Below are positions 19,401-27,580 of a DNA stretch of 64,000 bases, piece by piece (the stretch's first letter is position 1; every line of letters starts with the position of its first letter). The stretch comes from Limisphaerales bacterium (GTDB taxonomy: Bacteria > Verrucomicrobiota > Verrucomicrobiia > Limisphaerales > UBA1100): assembly GCA_014382585.1 (NCBI GenBank), contig JACNJL010000041.1, positions 93,527 to 157,526 on the forward strand, read 5' to 3'. A program made the translations under genes and the position numbers. Under the pieces are notes generated by a model, which saw only the letters and a program-made list of their open reading frames with translations, was not told where the DNA came from and did no database searches.

Positions 19401-20026
19401 TACTGGATACAGATATCAGCGGATTTGACATGATATTAATGGACTGCCAAATGCCCAATATCGATGGTCTGGAAGCCACCCGAACGATTCGCCAACGCGA
19501 GCAGACAAACCCCAGGCAACAAAATATATACATCATCGCGATGACCGCCAACACCCAAGAGGATGACCGAAGCGCATGTTTTGAGGCCGGAATGGATGAT
19601 TTCATTTCAAAACCCGTACAACTGAAGGAACTTGAATGTGCATTGAATAAACCACTCGGATTGGAATCTGAAACTGATTCAGAAAACCCGAGCACCGTTT
19701 TGCTTGACGATTCCCAACTTGATCAGTTCCGCGCAAATGACAATGACGATATGCTCAGCGAATTGGTTTCTATGTATCTTACTGAAACAGATGGACAGAT
19801 CGGATCACTCAAAACACAGCAAGATCCGGACACCGTGGCGCGCATCGCCCATCAGCTCAAAGGCAGTAGCGCCAACCTTGGCGCACGCCAGCTAGCCGAT
19901 GCATTTTCGCGCCTTGAAGCTTCGGCTAACCTTGGCAATCTCGAGGCCACGGGCGACTTGATCGGAGAAATACAAGGCACATTCGATCGAACGCGGGTAA
20001 AACTCAATGCCTTGCTTGGGCATTAA
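16454..20026 (+). CDS. Hybrid sensor histidine kinase (GAF-PASx3-HK-REC-REC-HPt)
   Basis: A 1190-residue cytoplasmic phosphorelay kinase with no membrane helix. In order: a GAF domain (~25-160); three PAS/PAC domains (~170-295, 300-420, 425-550); HisKA with SHEIRTPMNG and phospho-acceptor His576; HATPase with DTGLGISPDEQEKIFEAF and GGTGLGLSIS. Receiver 1 (~815-920) keeps Asp860 but has VVVPN where the acidic pair should be. Receiver 2 (~945-1065) has AEDN, Asp997 and SKP. The HPt domain has AHQLKGSS with His1133. The start is GTG 16454; the nearby ATG at 16444 is out of frame and stops at once. The presence of an HPt implies relay onward to a separate regulator, not seen here. The signal is unknown. 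Confidence 0.95.
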   Translation: MADSTPFPVPENEAARLKLLRGLEFTQTNLSGDVLTNATELATHIAGTPQAWIAMVEKDSTNRIACSGCEPDTIPRAGSHCALAIMNVEPTVISDATVGEYGFYAGFPIQINNLIVGTLAVASPDLHQLSDSQINQLQLLANQCGSHLSLQYRMATLESENAELLIQELGVELAEEKYRSIFENVQEGIFQTTEEGQFISANPMLAKIYGFDSPEDLMANLNDISSQLYLEPDRRNEFVKRMNVQDVIHDFQSPVRRQDGELIWISENVHAVRNNANELLYFEGTVVDITEQKKAEQALHASELLYHSLVEIIPQNILRKDTDGRFTFANQRFCKLNNRTFDEIIGKTDHDLFPKEQADKYRRDDIRVMENDETYATTEIHTQPDGTELHVEAIKTPLHNEAGEITGLQCMFWDVTERHLMEEQLAYERDLLNALLENVPDRIYIKDTESRFIRGSAALARRLSLNSSEEIVGKTDYDFHPEEQAREFHEDEQRVILTGKSIINKVEQQTSEEDRTVWASVTKVPFRNRSGLVTGIIGISRDITALKLAEEESARARDLALEAAQVKAQFLAVMSHEIRTPMNGIIGMIDLLLSSELSDDQREYAQTVRTSADALLDILNDILDLSKIEAGHLELEKAEFSLRTVMEEAVELHALRAETNQIELNANVSPECEGRYRGDAGRLRQVLLNLVSNAVKFTEQGEVQVSVNRQQETDAGVELHFSVRDTGLGISPDEQEKIFEAFRQADGSSNRRYGGTGLGLSISRQLTEMMGGRMWLKSVPGEGSIFHFTVHLEHTANEPQIPDNELEGRKLLVVVPNDFAREALAQYANDWHMNLTTAATGEGARQRLNDHTRFDLILVDLALDDEDSLNLIQEIQSHETHREAKTILLTSRRHKVDPGLLRTLGVAGTLSKPLRRSRLRQVLLNVMTGVLPAPKSVKSNNAANHRSLRILVAEDNPINQRVATLQLNQLGHRVELCNDGQSVLDTDISGFDMILMDCQMPNIDGLEATRTIRQREQTNPRQQNIYIIAMTANTQEDDRSACFEAGMDDFISKPVQLKELECALNKPLGLESETDSENPSTVLLDDSQLDQFRANDNDDMLSELVSMYLTETDGQIGSLKTQQDPDTVARIAHQLKGSSANLGARQLADAFSRLEASANLGNLEATGDLIGEIQGTFDRTRVKLNALLGH

Positions 20027-20071
20027 TCGTTGACTTTGACAACCCACCACGTCCCCTTTAGATTTACCCCA

Positions 20072-20563
20072 ATGGAAGCACTGCACGCACCCTGGCGCAT
20101 CGAATACATTCTCGGCCCCAAGCGTGCAGAAGGCAAAGGTTCCATTTTTACAACCATTGCACAATCCACTGATGACCAAGCCAACCACGTGATTGCCCGC
20201 GGCAAATCCTGCTTCGCCGTGATGAATAATTTTCCGTACAACGCCGGCCACCTCATGATCGTCCCCTATCGCGAAGTACCCGATTTGGCCGATCTCAATA
20301 ACGAAGAACTACTCGAACTAATGCAGCTTTGTCGCCGATGCCAAGCCGCGCTGCGAGAAACTATGGATCCTGGCGGATTTAATATCGGCCTCAACCTTGG
20401 CCAAGCCGCCGGGGCCGGCATTCAGGAACATTTGCATTTACACGTGCTACCCCGCTGGAATGGAGACACCAACTTCATGCCTGCTCTCGGTCAAACCACC
20501 GTCATCCCCGAAGCAATCACCGAGACTGCTGCCAAACTCCGCGCTGCACTTGCACAGAATTAA
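20072..20563 (+). CDS. HIT family hydrolase (AP4A phosphorylase-like)
   Basis: 163 residues from ATG 20072 (MEALHAPWRIEYILGPK), the standard N-terminus of this branch (usually ME-x-LWAPWR). A TTG-initiated extension to 20030 is less likely. The HIT signature appears as IQEHLHLHVLPRW (His-x-His-x-His), with NNFPYNAGHLMIVPYR upstream. The family hydrolyses or transfers nucleotidyl groups from dinucleoside polyphosphates and related nucleotides. It is one base from phoH and 45 bases after the histidine kinase gene, and opens a row HIT-phoH-ybeY-recO, a common bacterial neighbourhood. Confidence 0.92.
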   Translation: MEALHAPWRIEYILGPKRAEGKGSIFTTIAQSTDDQANHVIARGKSCFAVMNNFPYNAGHLMIVPYREVPDLADLNNEELLELMQLCRRCQAALRETMDPGGFNIGLNLGQAAGAGIQEHLHLHVLPRWNGDTNFMPALGQTTVIPEAITETAAKLRAALAQN

Positions 20564-20564
20564 T

Positions 20565-21518
20565 ATGGCGGAAACGACACTCACCTTCGACAGTGCCCGG
20601 CAAGCCCAGCAATTATTCGATAACGACCCACACAATCTCAACCTCCTGAAGGAACAACTCCAAGTAAACGCCACTGCACGCGACGGCTGGATTAAACTTG
20701 AAGGTGAGGAAAGTGCGATCGCCCGTGCCAAAATTGTTTTTGATTCCCTCCGTGAACAATTGAATTCCGGCCAACACCCCCGCCAACGCGAAATACTTAA
20801 AGCGATCCAAACCGTAAAAGAAAATGGCGCCGACGCCCTCAAAAGCCTCAACACCCATCGTATCACCACCTCTCCACGCAAGCCGCAGGTCATCCCCAAA
20901 ACCATCGGCCAAAAAACTTACCTCGATGCCATTACCGCCCACGATGTCACCTTCGGCATCGGCCCCGCTGGCACGGGCAAAACCTATCTCGCCATGGCGA
21001 TGGCCGTCAGCGCGCTGTACCGCGGCGAAATCTCGCGCATTATTCTCACCCGCCCCGCCGTGGAAGCCGGTGAAGCGCTGGGGTTTCTGCCCGGCGATTT
21101 GCGCGAAAAACTCAGCCCCTATTTGCGGCCCCTGCACGATGCACTCACCGACATGATGCCCGTAGAGGACGTGCAGAAACACATGGAACGCGAAACCATC
21201 GAGATTGCACCGCTCGCATATATGCGCGGGCGAACACTCAACAACGCGTTTGTGATCCTCGATGAAGCGCAGAACACCACCAACGAACAGATGTTTATGT
21301 TCCTCACGCGACTGGGTTACCATTCAAAAGCAGTCGTCACCGGCGACCCAACTCAGATCGACCTGCCCTCCTCAAAACAATCCGGCTTGGTTGAAGCGCG
21401 ACTCACGCTTGAAAAGAACACAGACATTTCCATAATCGAATTCAGCAGAAAAGATGTGGTGCGACATCCGCTCGTGCAACAAATCATTGAAGCCTACGAA
21501 ACCCGCCGCAGCAAATGA
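20565..21518 (+). CDS. phoH: PhoH-like ATPase
   Basis: 317 residues from ATG 20565, directly after the HIT stop. The longer frame from 20397 overlaps the HIT gene and is not native. It has an N-terminal KH-like segment (LQVNATARDGWIKLEGEESAIARAK), then the P-loop domain with Walker A GPAGTGKT, RPAVEAGEALGFLPGDLREK, FVILDEAQNTTNEQMFMFLTR (Walker B) and VTGDPTQIDLP. PhoH is an RNA-linked ATPase/helicase-like protein that usually sits beside ybeY, as here, with the stop and the ybeY ATG overlapping by four bases. It is probably part of rRNA maturation or quality control. Confidence 0.95.
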   Translation: MAETTLTFDSARQAQQLFDNDPHNLNLLKEQLQVNATARDGWIKLEGEESAIARAKIVFDSLREQLNSGQHPRQREILKAIQTVKENGADALKSLNTHRITTSPRKPQVIPKTIGQKTYLDAITAHDVTFGIGPAGTGKTYLAMAMAVSALYRGEISRIILTRPAVEAGEALGFLPGDLREKLSPYLRPLHDALTDMMPVEDVQKHMERETIEIAPLAYMRGRTLNNAFVILDEAQNTTNEQMFMFLTRLGYHSKAVVTGDPTQIDLPSSKQSGLVEARLTLEKNTDISIIEFSRKDVVRHPLVQQIIEAYETRRSK

Positions 21519-21967
21519 AACAGCTCAGCGTCGGCAACCAGCAAAGACGCTACCCCGTGGCCACCCGCGAAGCCCGCAACGCAACCGGAATATTGATGGA
21601 TGAATTGCTGGAACTTGATGCTTACGATTTATCCATCCTATTTGTGAACGAAACCCGAATGGCGCAGATCAACAAAACTTACCTCCAACACGAAGGCCCC
21701 ACAGACATCATCACGTTTGATTATTGCACCCCCACCCTGCTCCACGGCGAATTGGTAATTTGCCCCGCCGTGGCCAGCGAGCAAGCTAAAAAATACCGCG
21801 CCAGCCTTGGCCGTGAATTCGCACGCTACATCATCCACGGCGTGCTGCACCTCCAAGGTTTCGACGACCAAACACCCTCCGTCCGGCGTAAAATGAAGGG
21901 CGAAGAAAACCGCCTTCTTCAAAAACTTGCGCGACGTTTTCCGATCGATTCCCTTGCCCATGGATGA
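21515..21967 (+). CDS. ybeY: Endoribonuclease YbeY (rRNA maturation factor)
   Basis: 150 residues. YbeY is a zinc-dependent endoribonuclease needed for 16S rRNA 3' processing and ribosome quality control. NKTYLQHEGPTDIITFDY is the usual T-D-V-L/I-S/T-F segment, and HGVLHLQGFDD is the metal motif. In most family members this reads H-x3-H-x5-H; here the third ligand is Asp. That substitution also occurs in Bacteroidetes-type YbeY, so zinc binding through Asp is plausible. The gene overlaps phoH by 4 bases and recO by 8, consistent with one operon. Confidence 0.93.
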   Translation: MKQLSVGNQQRRYPVATREARNATGILMDELLELDAYDLSILFVNETRMAQINKTYLQHEGPTDIITFDYCTPTLLHGELVICPAVASEQAKKYRASLGREFARYIIHGVLHLQGFDDQTPSVRRKMKGEENRLLQKLARRFPIDSLAHG

Positions 21968-22601
21968 AAACGGGCACGGCATTATCCTGCGCGTCCGGCC
22001 CCTGACCGAGACAAGCCTCATTGTCCATTGGCTCACCCCCGAGCACGGTCGCCTTGGCACTGTAGCCAAGGGGGCGCGTCGCGCTAAAAGCACTTTCCGC
22101 GGAAAACTGGATTTACTATTTGAAGGCGGATTTGCATTTCGTCGGAGCCGAAAATCCGACCTCCACATTTTACGAGAAGTAAACATTCAAACCACCCATG
22201 CCGACCTGCGCAATGACATTCCGCGGCTTCAACTCCTTGCCTACGCCACTCGGTTCGTTGAAAGTGCCACCGAACCGGAAAACTCTTTGCCCGGAATCCA
22301 CGCTATTTTCTCCACACTACTCAACCACCTTGACACCCATCCCACACGCCCCGCTCTCGTCTACGCATTGGAAATTAAACTGCTCAACGAACTGGGCCTT
22401 GCCCCTTCTCTTGATGAAGCCCGCCTTAATGACGGTACGCGCGACCTTCTTAACCACCTTGCAATTCTGAATTGGAAAGCCATCACCCAGTTGAAACCCA
22501 CCCGACCGCAAGCCGAAGCCGCTCGCCAGTTTCTCGGCAACTTCATCCAACACAACCTCGGGAAAACACCAAAAGGCCGCGACACCGCCTTGGGAATTTA
22601 A
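21960..22601 (+). CDS. recO: DNA repair protein RecO
   Basis: 213 residues from ATG 21960 (MDENGHGIILRVRPLTETSLIVHWLTPEHG). RecO helps load RecA on SSB-coated DNA in the RecFOR pathway. The N-terminal OB fold is clear (GRLGTVAKGARRAKSTFRGKLDLLFEGGF). The C-terminal helical part is present (LLAYATRFVESATEPE; FEIKLL-like YALEIKLLNELG). The Cys4 zinc finger of many RecO proteins is absent, and the protein is somewhat short. The stop is followed by a convergent ispG gene 33 bases away, with no obvious terminator. Confidence 0.9.
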   Translation: MDENGHGIILRVRPLTETSLIVHWLTPEHGRLGTVAKGARRAKSTFRGKLDLLFEGGFAFRRSRKSDLHILREVNIQTTHADLRNDIPRLQLLAYATRFVESATEPENSLPGIHAIFSTLLNHLDTHPTRPALVYALEIKLLNELGLAPSLDEARLNDGTRDLLNHLAILNWKAITQLKPTRPQAEAARQFLGNFIQHNLGKTPKGRDTALGI

Positions 22602-22634
22602 GAAACTCAGCAGAACAGATTTAAATAGTCCGCG

Positions 22635-24389
22635 CTATACGATCGCTGCATCCACCCATTTATCGTGTTCACGAATAAGCTCCACTAAACTTTCCACGGC
22701 CTCGGCTTCGGGAATGTTGAAACGCACCGGATCGCGACCAACATATAAATTAATCTTCCCCGGCGCGCCGCCCACATAGCCAAAATCCGCATCCGCCATT
22801 TCGCCGGGGCCATTCACGATGCAACCCATGATTGCAATCTTTACCCCTTTGAGGTGCTCCGTTCGCGCTTTGATGCGCGCAGTCACTTCCTGTAAATCAA
22901 ACAACGTCCGACCGCAACTCGGACACGCCACATAATCCGTCTTAAACGATCGGCAACCCGCCGCCTGTAAAATATTAAACGCCAATTGAAGCGCCCGCCC
23001 CGCACCACGTTCACCACGCACCAAGATTGCATCCCCAATGCCATCACACAATAACGACCCAATCACCACCGAAGCACGCAGCATCGCGATGTTTGATTCC
23101 AGCACAGTTTCTCCACAACCCAAGCAGTCCTTCAACAAAATTGGATTACGAATCCCCTTCAATTTCAACTGTCCCGCCAACAAACGAAACGCGGTGATGA
23201 CCGGCAACCGAACACCATCAGCCACGGTGATCAACTGTGTATCGCAATTCACTGTGAATTCCCCACGCGGGTCCACTTCCATCACATTCAATTCTTCATA
23301 AACTGCCTCCGGCCGCACATCCGCGCCAGGCTTAATGCGCGGGGCAAGCTTCTCCCACGCGACTTCGGGAAGAACCACACGAACAGTTTGCCCGCCACCA
23401 CATTTCACGCCCTCAGCCAATTCAATTTCCGGCGTTTCGCGCCGTTGATAATTAAACGGGTCAAAGGCCAATGGCACCTTGGGCACCTCCGTATCGACAG
23501 AACTCAGTTCAGGGATTTGTTCAATGAGATCCTTGCAGACTGCAATTTCATTCGGGGAATCTTCAGTCAGCGACACCCGAATCGTATCGCCCAATCCATC
23601 GCACAGCAGCGACCCAATTCCAATCGCGCTCTTGATCCGGCCATCTTCCCCCTCACCCGCTTCGGTGACGCCAAGGTGCAGCGGATAATTCCAATCAGGC
23701 CCTAATTCCGCCAAGCGTGCGGCCAGCAATCGATAACATTCGACCATCACCTTTGGGTTGCTTGATTTCATCGAGAATTTAAAATTATGAAAATCCCGCG
23801 AGCGGGCAATCCGGGCAAACTCCAGCGCGCTCTCCACCATCCCCAACGGCGTATCGCCGAACCGATTCATAATACGATCACTCAGCGAGCCGTGGTTCGT
23901 GCCAATCCTCAGGGCTCGTCCGCGAGTTTTGCATTCCTCCACAAGCGGTGCAAACTGCTCTTCAATGCGCGCCAATTCGGCAGCGTATTGTTCATCCGTG
24001 TATTCGCGAGCGGCAAATTTTTTGGAGTCCGCGTAATTTCCGGGATTCACCCGCACCATCTCACACCACTTCACCGCTTCCATTGCGGCGTCCGGTTTGA
24101 AATGGATATCGGCCACCACCGGCACATTTGATCCGCGCGCGCGAATGCCGGCGACGATGGGTTCCAAATTGGCCGCATACTTTTTGGTTTGCGCGGTGAT
24201 GCGAACAATCTGGCAGCCCACTTTAACCAATGCCATCGACTGTTCCACGCACGCATCGGTGTCGAGCGTGCTGCAAGTGATCATCGATTGTTGAACGATG
24301 GGTTCATCGCCGCCCACCACAACCTCACCAATGTTCACTGGCCGCGTTTCCCGGCGCGCATGGCGGTAGGGTGAAGCGCAGTAGTCCAT
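22635..24389 (-). CDS. ispG: HMBPP synthase IspG (GcpE), long three-domain form
   Basis: 584 residues. IspG converts MEcPP to HMBPP in the MEP isoprenoid pathway using a [4Fe-4S] cluster. It has the N-terminal TIM barrel (VGGDEPIVQQSMITCSTLDTDA ... ADIHFKPDAAMEA ... RVNPGNYAD ... GTNHGSLSDRIM), an inserted middle domain (~300-460), and a C-terminal cluster domain with ACPSCGRTLFD and MGCIVNGPGEMADADFGY. The ~600-residue form with the extra middle domain is typical of plants, Chlamydiae and Bacteroidetes, against ~370 in E. coli. It directly abuts rseP (no gap), and dxr, of the same pathway, lies one gene further upstream. Confidence 0.96.
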   Translation of the reverse strand: MDYCASPYRHARRETRPVNIGEVVVGGDEPIVQQSMITCSTLDTDACVEQSMALVKVGCQIVRITAQTKKYAANLEPIVAGIRARGSNVPVVADIHFKPDAAMEAVKWCEMVRVNPGNYADSKKFAAREYTDEQYAAELARIEEQFAPLVEECKTRGRALRIGTNHGSLSDRIMNRFGDTPLGMVESALEFARIARSRDFHNFKFSMKSSNPKVMVECYRLLAARLAELGPDWNYPLHLGVTEAGEGEDGRIKSAIGIGSLLCDGLGDTIRVSLTEDSPNEIAVCKDLIEQIPELSSVDTEVPKVPLAFDPFNYQRRETPEIELAEGVKCGGGQTVRVVLPEVAWEKLAPRIKPGADVRPEAVYEELNVMEVDPRGEFTVNCDTQLITVADGVRLPVITAFRLLAGQLKLKGIRNPILLKDCLGCGETVLESNIAMLRASVVIGSLLCDGIGDAILVRGERGAGRALQLAFNILQAAGCRSFKTDYVACPSCGRTLFDLQEVTARIKARTEHLKGVKIAIMGCIVNGPGEMADADFGYVGGAPGKINLYVGRDPVRFNIPEAEAVESLVELIREHDKWVDAAIV

Positions 24390-26369
24390 TTATTTACCGG
24401 GCGCGGTCTGCTTGATTTGTGTGTCGCGATTAAAAATGTCATGCAGCAAAGGCACCCGTTTTACATCGGCGAAAGTAACAAACAGAAAAAAGCCAAGCAA
24501 CAAAACCGCAAACACCGTGGTGAAATATTCTTGCACCCGCACGCTCACTGGTTTTTTGCGCACCCATTCCACAAGTGACAATAGGATATGTCCGCCATCA
24601 AGCACCGGCACAGGCAGCAAATTCAAAATCGCAAGGTTGATATTCAGCAACACCAGAAAACTCAATGCAAGGCGAAGATCGGTGTTCACTTGAATGGATA
24701 GCATCCCAAAAATGCCAATCGGCCCGCTCAAGTCCTTGGCGCCCACGCCGGATTCTTGCCCGCGCCCGAGCGCCTTAAACGTGATCGCCACCTTGTTAAG
24801 CACATCAGAAATTTGAGCCATCGGTGTTGGGCCTGGGCGTTGTTCCACATATCGAATTGGTTCCGGTTTGAACACCAAACCAATGGGCTGAGCTAAACCG
24901 ATGCCCAATCTGCCATCCCGTGGTGTGATTTTTACTGTCTGTTTTTCGTTGGCTGCAGAATCAGCAAACACATGCACCTCAGTGCCCGCAGTGGTGAACG
25001 TCACGGGATTGTTTCCCTCGTTGGCGTCGCTGGAAGTTTTGTGGAATTGAATTTCATCGCCATCAACACGCGCGAAATAGTCAACCCCAATCGCCAATCC
25101 TTCGGGAGCTTTGGTGGCGGTAATTCGCACTATTTCGCCGGTGATCAACCCGTGCTCTTCACCCAGCTCCACATAATTTCCCGAGGGCTCGACCCGCTTC
25201 AATACTTTTTGTGTGCGTTCGGTTTCGAGCGTGATTTCGTTGTCATCACTAGCGCGAATGATTCCGATAAACTGACTCACACTGCTCACCGACTCCCCAT
25301 TGGCTCTGTGAATGATATCGCCCGGCCACATATCTGCATCCATTGCCGGCGTTGATTGCAGTGGCTCAAGATCCCAGCCGATTTTGCTCAACAACAAATC
25401 CCATGTGCCGTGTTCCAGCTCTGGGATCGCACCCACGGAAACGCGCGGGTGTTGCGGCGTTGCAAATGGCACGACCACTTCTTTTTTGTCACGCTCAACG
25501 GTGATGGTTTTTGGGCTGCCCGGATTCACCAATGCAAGATCGAGAAAATGATACTGACTATAAACCGGCTGATCGTCCACTTTGAGAATGCGGTCATCCG
25601 ATTTGAGTCCGCTCCCGATAAAAAGACCGCCCTGATTGGCTTCGCCCAATTTGCCGACAACCATTTCGTCGTGATTATCTAACCGCAGCCGCCGGATGCC
25701 ACCATCCCAAGTGCCGGCGGGCGCATCGAACGTGTGCGTTTTATCTCCCCGTACGATTTTTAATTTTACTGTGGAACCCTCGCTGTCGAGCACAGTGTAA
25801 ACCACATCCTGCCACGCTTCGACCGGCTTGTCATTAATGGCAACAATTCGATCCCCCGGGCGCACGCCAATTTTATATTCCTCGGAATGCGAAGCGACAT
25901 AGCCAATCACCGGCTCACTCACTTGTCGGGGCAACCCAATTTGCCAAAGCAACACCGCAATGACGATAGCGAACACCACATTCATCAATGGCCCGGCGAA
26001 TGCCACAAGAATTTTTGATAATGGTGAAACCGGCGGCAACTCCTCCGGCGACCCTTCTTGATTCCTCTCTCCTTCGCCCTCCCCCCTGCCTTTTCCTTCA
26101 TCTGAATCTGCCGTGCCCTCGATGGCTTCGCTTGTGAGCATTTGCGGCAACTTCACAAACCCGCCCGCGGGAATGGCACGAATGGAGTAAAGAATTCCTT
26201 CGTGTTCTTTGCTCCAAATGATGGGGCCAAAACCGATGGCGAATTCTTCCACCACCAAGCCGCGCTTGAGGGCGACCCAGAAATGGCCAAATTCGTGCAC
26301 AAAAATTGCCGCTCCAAAGAGCAGGAAAACCACGCCAATGACGTACAGGATGTTTAAAATTTCAGCCAT
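24390..26369 (-). CDS. rseP: RseP-type site-2 membrane metalloprotease
   Basis: 659 residues, longer than the usual ~450. Zinc motif VHEFGH (His25, Glu26, His29) lies in the first membrane helix, and LLPVPVLDGGH in the C-terminal helix supplies the third ligand. Between them sit an acidic low-complexity stretch (~90-115, rich in Glu, Gly and Ser), PDZ1 (~150-220, GVRPGDRIVAINDKPV), PDZ2 (~250-300, KSDDRILKVDDQPV) and a third PDZ-like repeat (~340-520, MWPGDIIHRANGESV) with further beta-rich sequence. The enzyme cuts anti-sigma factors or signal-peptide remnants within the membrane. It is part of the ispG-rseP-dxr-cdsA row. Confidence 0.94.
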   Translation of the reverse strand: MAEILNILYVIGVVFLLFGAAIFVHEFGHFWVALKRGLVVEEFAIGFGPIIWSKEHEGILYSIRAIPAGGFVKLPQMLTSEAIEGTADSDEGKGRGEGEGERNQEGSPEELPPVSPLSKILVAFAGPLMNVVFAIVIAVLLWQIGLPRQVSEPVIGYVASHSEEYKIGVRPGDRIVAINDKPVEAWQDVVYTVLDSEGSTVKLKIVRGDKTHTFDAPAGTWDGGIRRLRLDNHDEMVVGKLGEANQGGLFIGSGLKSDDRILKVDDQPVYSQYHFLDLALVNPGSPKTITVERDKKEVVVPFATPQHPRVSVGAIPELEHGTWDLLLSKIGWDLEPLQSTPAMDADMWPGDIIHRANGESVSSVSQFIGIIRASDDNEITLETERTQKVLKRVEPSGNYVELGEEHGLITGEIVRITATKAPEGLAIGVDYFARVDGDEIQFHKTSSDANEGNNPVTFTTAGTEVHVFADSAANEKQTVKITPRDGRLGIGLAQPIGLVFKPEPIRYVEQRPGPTPMAQISDVLNKVAITFKALGRGQESGVGAKDLSGPIGIFGMLSIQVNTDLRLALSFLVLLNINLAILNLLPVPVLDGGHILLSLVEWVRKKPVSVRVQEYFTTVFAVLLLGFFLFVTFADVKRVPLLHDIFNRDTQIKQTAPGK

Positions 26370-26437
26370 AGTTTGAGTTCAAAGTGAAATCAAGGGGCGG
26401 GAAGTTAGCAGCTTTACGGAGTTTACGCAATCCGCAA

Positions 26438-27580
26438 TCACGCCGGTGCGAGGGCGGCCTCGCGGGCCCATTGGTCGGCGGCAAGAATTTCATTCAGCGT
26501 GGGTTTAGCCACCCAATCGTGTGCATCCATCGTGCGGGTAACGGTGCTGGTGATTTCGGGGAATGAAATTTCTCCGGCACAAAAAGCGTCCACGGCGATC
26601 TCGTTGGCGGCATTGAGTACGGCAGGCAAGGTGCCTCCCACTTCGCCGGCACGCCGAGCGAGGTTGAGGGATGGGAAACGGTCGGTGTCCGGCTCCTCAA
26701 AATCCAAACGGCCAATTTCTGCAAGACTCGTTTGCACACGATCACTGGCGGCGCGGGCCGGATGAGTGAGCGCATACTGAATGGGCAAACACATATCCGG
26801 CGTGGAAAGCTGCGCAAGCATTGAGCCATCGACAAATTCGACCATTGAATGAATCACGCTCTGCGGATGCACCACCACACGCACACGCGGCATTTCGATA
26901 TCGAAGAGCCACCGCGCCTCAATCATTTCCAAACCTTTATTAAAAAGCGTGGCAGAATCGATGGTGATCTTGCGGCCCATTTCCCACGAGGGATGTTTGA
27001 GCGCTTGCTCCACGGTGATGCCGGCAAACTCGTCCGCGGGCTTTTCGCGAAATGGCCCCCCCGAAGCGGTAAGCCAAATTTGCCGCACACTTTCCGACGG
27101 CTTGCCTTCGAGGCATTGGAAAATTGCTGAGTGCTCGCTGTCCACCGCCAGCACGTTCACGCCGTGCTTGCGGGCTTCGGCCATTACGATTTCGCCGGCC
27201 ATCACGAGAATTTCCTTGGACGCCACTGCGATGTCTTTCCCTGCACGAATGGCCGCCAACGCCGGTTGCAAACCCGCCGTGCCGACGATTGCGATGAGCA
27301 CGATGTCCGCTTCCGGCAATGTCGCCAGTTTCAGTAAACCCTCGTCACCAAAATGCACTTCCGGTTTGCCGTTATATTCATTGGCCAATTCCTTGGCGGC
27401 GTCCGGACAATTGATGGAAATTGCGGCGGGTGAAAATTGTTTCGTCTGTTCGCGCAGCAACTTCGAATTGCGCCCGGCCGCAAGACCCACTAGGCGAATG
27501 TCATCCGGCAAATCCTCGGCCACTTTGCAGGTACTTGTACCAATGGAGCCGGTGCTGCCTAATAGAACGACGTTTTTCAT
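26438..27580 (-). CDS. dxr: 1-deoxy-D-xylulose 5-phosphate reductoisomerase
   Basis: 380 residues. Dxr makes MEP from DXP with NADPH, the first committed step of the MEP pathway. The start MKNVVLLGSTGSIGTSTCKV is the NADPH-binding GSTGSIG motif. ALAAIRAGKDIAVASKEILVMAGEIV, then DSEHSAIFQCLEG (metal and substrate Asp/Glu) and LTASGGPFRE form the active site. MGRKITIDSATLFNKGLEMIEARWLF and the C-terminal helical domain are intact. The ATG overlaps the stop of cdsA by three bases. The same row holds ispG, so two MEP-pathway enzymes are in one transcription unit. Confidence 0.97.
   Translation of the reverse strand: MKNVVLLGSTGSIGTSTCKVAEDLPDDIRLVGLAAGRNSKLLREQTKQFSPAAISINCPDAAKELANEYNGKPEVHFGDEGLLKLATLPEADIVLIAIVGTAGLQPALAAIRAGKDIAVASKEILVMAGEIVMAEARKHGVNVLAVDSEHSAIFQCLEGKPSESVRQIWLTASGGPFREKPADEFAGITVEQALKHPSWEMGRKITIDSATLFNKGLEMIEARWLFDIEMPRVRVVVHPQSVIHSMVEFVDGSMLAQLSTPDMCLPIQYALTHPARAASDRVQTSLAEIGRLDFEEPDTDRFPSLNLARRAGEVGGTLPAVLNAANEIAVDAFCAGEISFPEITSTVTRTMDAHDWVAKPTLNEILAADQWAREAALAPA

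Noticed and set aside
22602..22634. Terminator between convergent recO and ispG
   Set aside because: No stem with a U-run could be found on either strand.
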